From NCBI RefSeq assembly GCF_003265325.1, contig NZ_QGNX01000006.1, forward strand, positions 124,001-188,000: 64,000 nt of DNA, given 5' to 3'. Of this stretch, positions 60,317-64,000 are shown piece by piece (position 1 is the first letter of the stretch; the number at the start of each line of letters is the position of its first letter). Below the pieces are notes generated by a model. The model made no database searches. It saw nothing but the letters and a program-made list of their open reading frames with translations, and was not told where the DNA came from. The DNA comes from Oceanibium sediminis. Its GTDB lineage: Bacteria; Pseudomonadota; Alphaproteobacteria; Rhodobacterales; Rhodobacteraceae. Position numbers and translations under genes: made by a program.

Positions 60317-61588
60317 TCACGCTGCGGGGGTGCGTGCGGCCACGCCCTGGCGGCGCGCGGCCAGCAGGACCAGCGCCCAGGCCCCCGGAAGGATCACCAG
60401 CGTTTCCCAGGGAAGCGCCGGCGTCTGCAGGGTCAGCAGCCCAGGCCAGATGCCCGCCACGAAAAGCCCGAACGCCACCCAATGCGACAGGCCGACGCCA
60501 GCCGCCACCAGGACGAGGGCGACCCGCCCCCGCCGCGTCAGGGCGGGCCAGACCGCGGCGAGCGTGAACACCGACAGCATCGGCAGCGCCCATGTGATCG
60601 GCCGCCCGACGATAAGCAGCGCATAGGCCAGCGCGAAGGCGCTGGCGAAGGTCAGCGCGCGCCCGCGCAACACCAGCCCCGAGATCCCGAGCAGCAGCCC
60701 GTAAAGCGCGATCGACGCGGCCTGCGCCGCGCCAAACGGCAGGCCGAGGTTCAGAAACACCTGCAACGGCGCGCGGTTCCACGTGCGCATGGGCCACTGC
60801 GACGCGTCATCCAGGGCGAAATACAGGAACTCCGCCGGCGCGCTTGCATAGGCAAGGAAGTCCGCCCGCGCCGCCGGTGGCCACCTGAGGATATCGAGCG
60901 CGATCAGCACAAGCGCCGCGCCAGCGCAGATCACCGAAGCGCGCAGGAAGTCGCGCCGCCCGGGCGTGGCGCAAAGGCCAAGGCAGGCGAAGGCAGCGAA
61001 CAGCAGAGCGAACTGCGGTTTGACCAGCAGGACCGCCGCCACAACCGGTGCCGCCGCAAGGGGATGGCGCGCCCATAGCAGCCGGCAGGCCAGAAGCGAC
61101 AGGGCGATCAGCAGGATCTCGACATTGCCGCCCATGAAGACGGCGATCAGGTCTATGGACACGCACGCGGGCAGAAGCCACACCGCCGACCGCAAGCCGG
61201 ACAGCCGCCACCAGCCGAGGCAAAGACCGATCGTTGCCCCGGCAAGAAGCACGAGGAATTGCCCACCGGTCAGGCCGGTCTGTTGCAGCACCAGCGCCAG
61301 ACCCGGCGGATAGAGGTAGGGGCCGGATACGACCCCTGCCGCGTCTGGCCCTGCCGCGTCTGGGCGGAACACGGCAAGCGCGCTTTCATGCATCGCCTGC
61401 CACGTGCCGCGGACGGTTTCGGCCGCCGGATAGGGCGAACCGCTTTGCCCAAGACGCTCAGCCGCCAGAGCATAGGTGCGGTAATCCACCGGCAACTCCC
61501 CGGCATCGAGCGTGATCGCCCGCAGCGCGAGGGTGAGCAGGATCCACCACGCCGAAAAGAGGGCCACAGCGAGCGCAGGTCTGAGCAT
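60317..61588 (-). CDS. Polytopic membrane protein, GT87-like (DUF2029)
   Basis: 423 residues with about ten hydrophobic helices. An N-terminal periplasmic loop holds DYRTYALAAERLGQSGSPYP, and YLYPPGLALVL, GGNVEILLIALSLL and LLVKPQFALLFA follow, as in polyprenyl-phosphate mannosyltransferases of family GT87. Asp34-Tyr35 is the likely catalytic acid region. Acceptor is unknown, possibly cell-envelope glycan. A tandem 15-bp repeat encodes PDAAG-PDAAG in the first loop. Confidence 0.68.
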   Translation of the reverse strand: MLRPALAVALFSAWWILLTLALRAITLDAGELPVDYRTYALAAERLGQSGSPYPAAETVRGTWQAMHESALAVFRPDAAGPDAAGVVSGPYLYPPGLALVLQQTGLTGGQFLVLLAGATIGLCLGWWRLSGLRSAVWLLPACVSIDLIAVFMGGNVEILLIALSLLACRLLWARHPLAAAPVVAAVLLVKPQFALLFAAFACLGLCATPGRRDFLRASVICAGAALVLIALDILRWPPAARADFLAYASAPAEFLYFALDDASQWPMRTWNRAPLQVFLNLGLPFGAAQAASIALYGLLLGISGLVLRGRALTFASAFALAYALLIVGRPITWALPMLSVFTLAAVWPALTRRGRVALVLVAAGVGLSHWVAFGLFVAGIWPGLLTLQTPALPWETLVILPGAWALVLLAARRQGVAARTPAA

Positions 61589-61711
61589 GGACCCACCCTA
61601 ACCACAGGCATCCGCCCCGCGCCAGATAGAAGCAGGGCACGCGCGCCCCTCGACAAGTCCGCGCAAAAGGCCTAGAGAGCGCGCAATCCCTGCAGTTCCA
61701 TGCTTGACCCC

Positions 61712-61727
61712 GTGCGTCCGGACGCAC
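61712..61727. repeat. 16-bp perfect palindrome upstream of the DEAD-box gene
   Basis: GTGCGTCCGGACGCAC, 33 nt before the TTG start of the helicase gene. It may fold into a stem in the 5' untranslated RNA or bind a dimeric protein. No matching partner elsewhere in the window. Confidence 0.35.
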
Positions 61728-61759
61728 CCTGAGCCCTTTCCAGAATCGAGTACTTCCCG

Positions 61760-63721
61760 TTGAAACCGACCCTTGCCGCCGCGCTTGAAGAGCGCGGATT
61801 TGATACCCTTACCCCAGTCCAGCAGGCGGTCATCGCCGAGGAGGCCGTGGGCGCGGACCTTCTGGTCTCCGCGCAGACCGGCTCGGGCAAGACGCTGGGC
61901 TTCGGCCTTGCCATGGCGCCGACCGTATTGGGCGAGGACGATACCTTCGCCCCCGCTGCCGCGCCGCTGGCGCTGGTGATCGCACCCACACGAGAGCTTG
62001 CGTTGCAGGTGAAGCGCGAACTCAGCTGGCTTTACGCCGGTGCCGGGGCGGTCGTCGCCTCCTGCGTCGGGGGCATGGACATGCGCGACGAGCGCCGCGC
62101 GCTGGCGCGGGGCGCGCATATCGTCGTGGCCACGCCGGGGCGTCTGCGCGATCACATCATGCGCAATTCCATCGACCTTGGCGAAATCCGCGCCGTGGTG
62201 CTGGACGAGGCGGACGAGATGCTGGACCTCGGGTTTCGCGAGGACCTGGAGTTCATCCTCGCCGCGCTGCCGGAATCGCGCCAGACGCTGATGTTCTCGG
62301 CCACCGTGCCGAAGGCGATCGCGACGCTCGCCAAGACCTACCAGCGCGACGCCCTGCGGATCACGACCCGCAGCGACGACGGCCAGCACGCGGATATCTC
62401 CTACCGCGCGCTTGGCGTGGCCGAGCGGGACGTGGAAAACGCCATCATCAACGTGCTGCGCTTCTACGAGGCGCCAAACGCTATCGTTTTCGCCAATACC
62501 CGCGCCATGGTGAACCGGCTGACCACGCGCCTGTCGAACCGCGGCTTCTCGGTCGTGGCGCTGTCGGGCGAACTGTCCCAGGCCGAGCGCAGCCATGCGC
62601 TTCAGGCGATGCGCGACGGGCGGGCGCGGGTCTGCGTGGCAACTGATGTGGCCGCACGGGGGATCGACCTGCCGAACCTCGACCTGGTGGTTCATGCAGA
62701 GCTGCCGAGCAACCACGAAACGCTGCTGCACCGCTCCGGCCGGACCGGGCGCGCCGGGCGCAAGGGGGTCAGCGTGCTTATCGCGCCGCCGAAGTCGCGG
62801 CGCAAGGCAGAGCGAATCCTGTCCCAGGGCCGCCTCAGCGCGGAATGGGGCGACGCACCCTCCGCCGACGCGGTGCGGGCCGAGGACATGGCCCGCCTGC
62901 TGAACGATCCGGCATGGCAGACCCCGGTCGAGGGCGCGGACGCGGAACTGGCCAGCGAGCTGGCCACCCGTTTCTCGGCCGACCAGTTGGCCGCGGCCTA
63001 TGTTCGCCTGCGCGGCGAGCAGCATTCCGCCCCCGAGGAACTGTCGGACCCCGACGCGCCCCCGGCCCCGCGCGAGGCCTTCGGCCCCAGCCAGTGGTTC
63101 GCCGTGTCCGGCGGCCGCCAGCAGAACGCCGAGCCGCGGCGCATCCTGCCGATGCTGTGCAAGGCCGGTGGCCTCAACCGCGAAGACGTGGGCGCGATCC
63201 GCGTCCAGGCCTCCGAAAGCTTCGTGCAGATCCGCGAAAGCGCGGTGGCCGGGTTCCTGTCCACGCTCGGCCCTGCCATGACGCTGGAAGGCGACACCAC
63301 CGTGCGCCCCGCCGACGCGCCCCCGCCCGCCGGTGGCCCGCGTGGAAATGGCCCGCGCAAGCCCGCACCCAAGCCGCATCGCGGTTCCGAGGCGCGCTCA
63401 GGCAAACCTGCTCCGAAAGGGGATGCGCCCGAACGCGCCGCGCCCGCGGCGAAGAAGGCCAATGCCGCGGCGCCAATCGACTGGAACGACGCCCCCGCAC
63501 CGCGTCAGCGCAAGCCCAAGCCCGGCGCCAAGGGCCGTCCGGCGAAACCGGATGCGCCCGCAAAGCGCGCCTATGAGCCGAGCGGCGCTGAGCCGGGCGT
63601 CGCGCCGCTCAAGCCCAAGGGGCCGCCGCCGCCGAAAGGCAAGTCCAACAGCAAGAAGAACAAGGCCCGCATCTCTGCCGCGAAGGCAGCGAAGAAAGCC
63701 CCGAAAAGCCGCAGGGACTGA
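61760..63721 (+). CDS. DEAD-box ATP-dependent RNA helicase
   Basis: 653 residues. All helicase motifs are present: Q motif FDTLTPVQQAVI, AQTGSGKT, PTRELA, TPGRL, DEAD, SAT, and HRSGRTGRAGRKG. A DbpA-like RNA-binding domain (AEPRRILPMLCKAGGLNREDVGAIRVQASESFVQI) lies near residues 455-510, followed by a long Lys/Pro/Ala-rich tail. Such proteins assist ribosome assembly or RNA turnover, often in the cold. The start is an unusual TTG at 61760, since an in-frame TGA is ten codons upstream and no ATG or GTG lies between. Confidence 0.9.
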   Translation: MKPTLAAALEERGFDTLTPVQQAVIAEEAVGADLLVSAQTGSGKTLGFGLAMAPTVLGEDDTFAPAAAPLALVIAPTRELALQVKRELSWLYAGAGAVVASCVGGMDMRDERRALARGAHIVVATPGRLRDHIMRNSIDLGEIRAVVLDEADEMLDLGFREDLEFILAALPESRQTLMFSATVPKAIATLAKTYQRDALRITTRSDDGQHADISYRALGVAERDVENAIINVLRFYEAPNAIVFANTRAMVNRLTTRLSNRGFSVVALSGELSQAERSHALQAMRDGRARVCVATDVAARGIDLPNLDLVVHAELPSNHETLLHRSGRTGRAGRKGVSVLIAPPKSRRKAERILSQGRLSAEWGDAPSADAVRAEDMARLLNDPAWQTPVEGADAELASELATRFSADQLAAAYVRLRGEQHSAPEELSDPDAPPAPREAFGPSQWFAVSGGRQQNAEPRRILPMLCKAGGLNREDVGAIRVQASESFVQIRESAVAGFLSTLGPAMTLEGDTTVRPADAPPPAGGPRGNGPRKPAPKPHRGSEARSGKPAPKGDAPERAAPAAKKANAAAPIDWNDAPAPRQRKPKPGAKGRPAKPDAPAKRAYEPSGAEPGVAPLKPKGPPPPKGKSNSKKNKARISAAKAAKKAPKSRRD

Positions 63722-63733
63722 GCGGCCCGCGCC

Positions 63734-64000
63734 TCAGCAGGTGTAGTTCAGTCCCAGGCGGCCACCATCGACGTAGATCGTCTCTCCGGTGATGTAGCTG
63801 GCCTTCTTCGAGGCGAGGAAGGCCACGACATCGCCCACCTCGCGCGCGGTGCCGGGGCGTTTCAGCGGCGTGCGCGACATCGCGCGCTCCATCGCCGCCG
63901 GGTCGGCGTTCACGCCGGCCATCATCTCGGTATCGATGGAGCCGGGGCCGACCGCGTTCACGCGGATGTTGTGCGGCGCAAGCGCCAGCGAGGCGGCCTT
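63734..64000 (-). CDS. Partial SDR-family oxidoreductase (C-terminal part)
   Basis: The gene runs off the right edge. Visible on the minus strand are KAASLALAPHNIRVNAVGPGSIDTEM, the segment after the catalytic Tyr/Lys, then GDVVAFLASKKASYITGETIYVDGGRLGLNYTC. This is the classic C-terminal signature of short-chain dehydrogenases with a substrate loop of about 30 residues. The catalytic residues lie outside the window. Convergent with the helicase gene, 12 nt apart. Confidence 0.85.
   Translation of the reverse strand, partial: KAASLALAPHNIRVNAVGPGSIDTEMMAGVNADPAAMERAMSRTPLKRPGTAREVGDVVAFLASKKASYITGETIYVDGGRLGLNYTC

Noticed and set aside
61598-63379. Minus-strand open frame of about 590 codons opposite the helicase gene
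   Set aside because: Shadow frame; all DEAD-box motifs read on the plus strand.
1-64000. CRISPR arrays, rRNA, tRNA, transposases, integrases
   Set aside because: Looked for and not seen.

Overview
The window is high-GC DNA from an alphaproteobacterium, most likely Rhodobacteraceae (Roseobacter group). The evidence is the gene content: TRAP and polyamine ABC transporters, paired puuA/puuB, a SoeABC-type sulfite dehydrogenase, GcvT-type demethylating dehydrogenases, and a CGGAGTATTTGGGG intergenic repeat that I associate with this family. Genes are densely packed, with many ATGA, GTGA or TGATG stop/start overlaps, so most belong to a few operons. I see no rRNA, tRNA, CRISPR array, transposase, integrase or replication origin. 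Strain and replicon cannot be told from the sequence.

Layout. 1-800: edge of a membrane-protein gene, a small conserved hypothetical with a textbook terminator, and an AT-richer stretch with no convincing gene. 803-4850: a covalent-flavin GcvT-type demethylating dehydrogenase, then a sulfotransferase-like gene overlapping an AlaE-type alanine exporter. 4901-16248: polyamine region, all on the minus strand. It runs puuA2-puuB2, potFGHI, agmatinase-type ureohydrolase, puuA1-puuB1, then an alpha/beta hydrolase. 16394-21120: methyltransferase, SMP-30 lactonase with glycerate 2-kinase, HAD phosphatase, LysR regulator. 21612-27165: LysE exporter and soeABC, the cytoplasm-facing sulfite dehydrogenase, preceded by a structured leader with a short upstream ORF. 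27258-29843: DMT permease, a PhnD-like binding protein and a fatty-acid desaturase.

29987-41462 is a complete-looking galactoside island. An IclR regulator and a sugar-ABC ATPase are divergent from a binding protein, two permeases, GH36 alpha-galactosidase, SDR galactose dehydrogenase, DgoK, DgoA and GH42 beta-galactosidase. The enzymes imply import of galactosides, hydrolysis, and De Ley-Doudoroff oxidation to pyruvate and glyceraldehyde 3-phosphate. The lactonase and galactonate dehydratase are not in the island.

41514-54439 is the most unusual region. A GntR/HutC regulator sits at a divergent promoter. Leftward lie a LeuC/LeuD-like hydro-lyase and a TRAP transporter (DctPQM). Rightward lie a SnoaL-like protein, HyuB, HyuA, an isochorismatase-fold protein lacking its catalytic cysteine, an isocitrate-lyase/PEP-mutase family lyase, and a fumarate-reductase-type flavoprotein. 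The six rightward genes all overlap. I read it as an undescribed catabolic pathway for an imported carboxylate or cyclic amide/imide, passing through a substituted maleate/malate to pyruvate-level products.

54570-64000: a thioredoxin-like protein and a GNAT acetyltransferase; sorAB, a periplasmic Tat-exported sulfite dehydrogenase with a diheme cytochrome, behind a GGAAT-N17-CGTT ECF-type promoter; a convergent anti-sigma/ECF sigma pair; an NAD-dependent epimerase; a GT87-like membrane protein; a DEAD-box helicase; and a truncated SDR gene at the edge. The window therefore carries two sulfite-oxidising systems, one on each side of the membrane.
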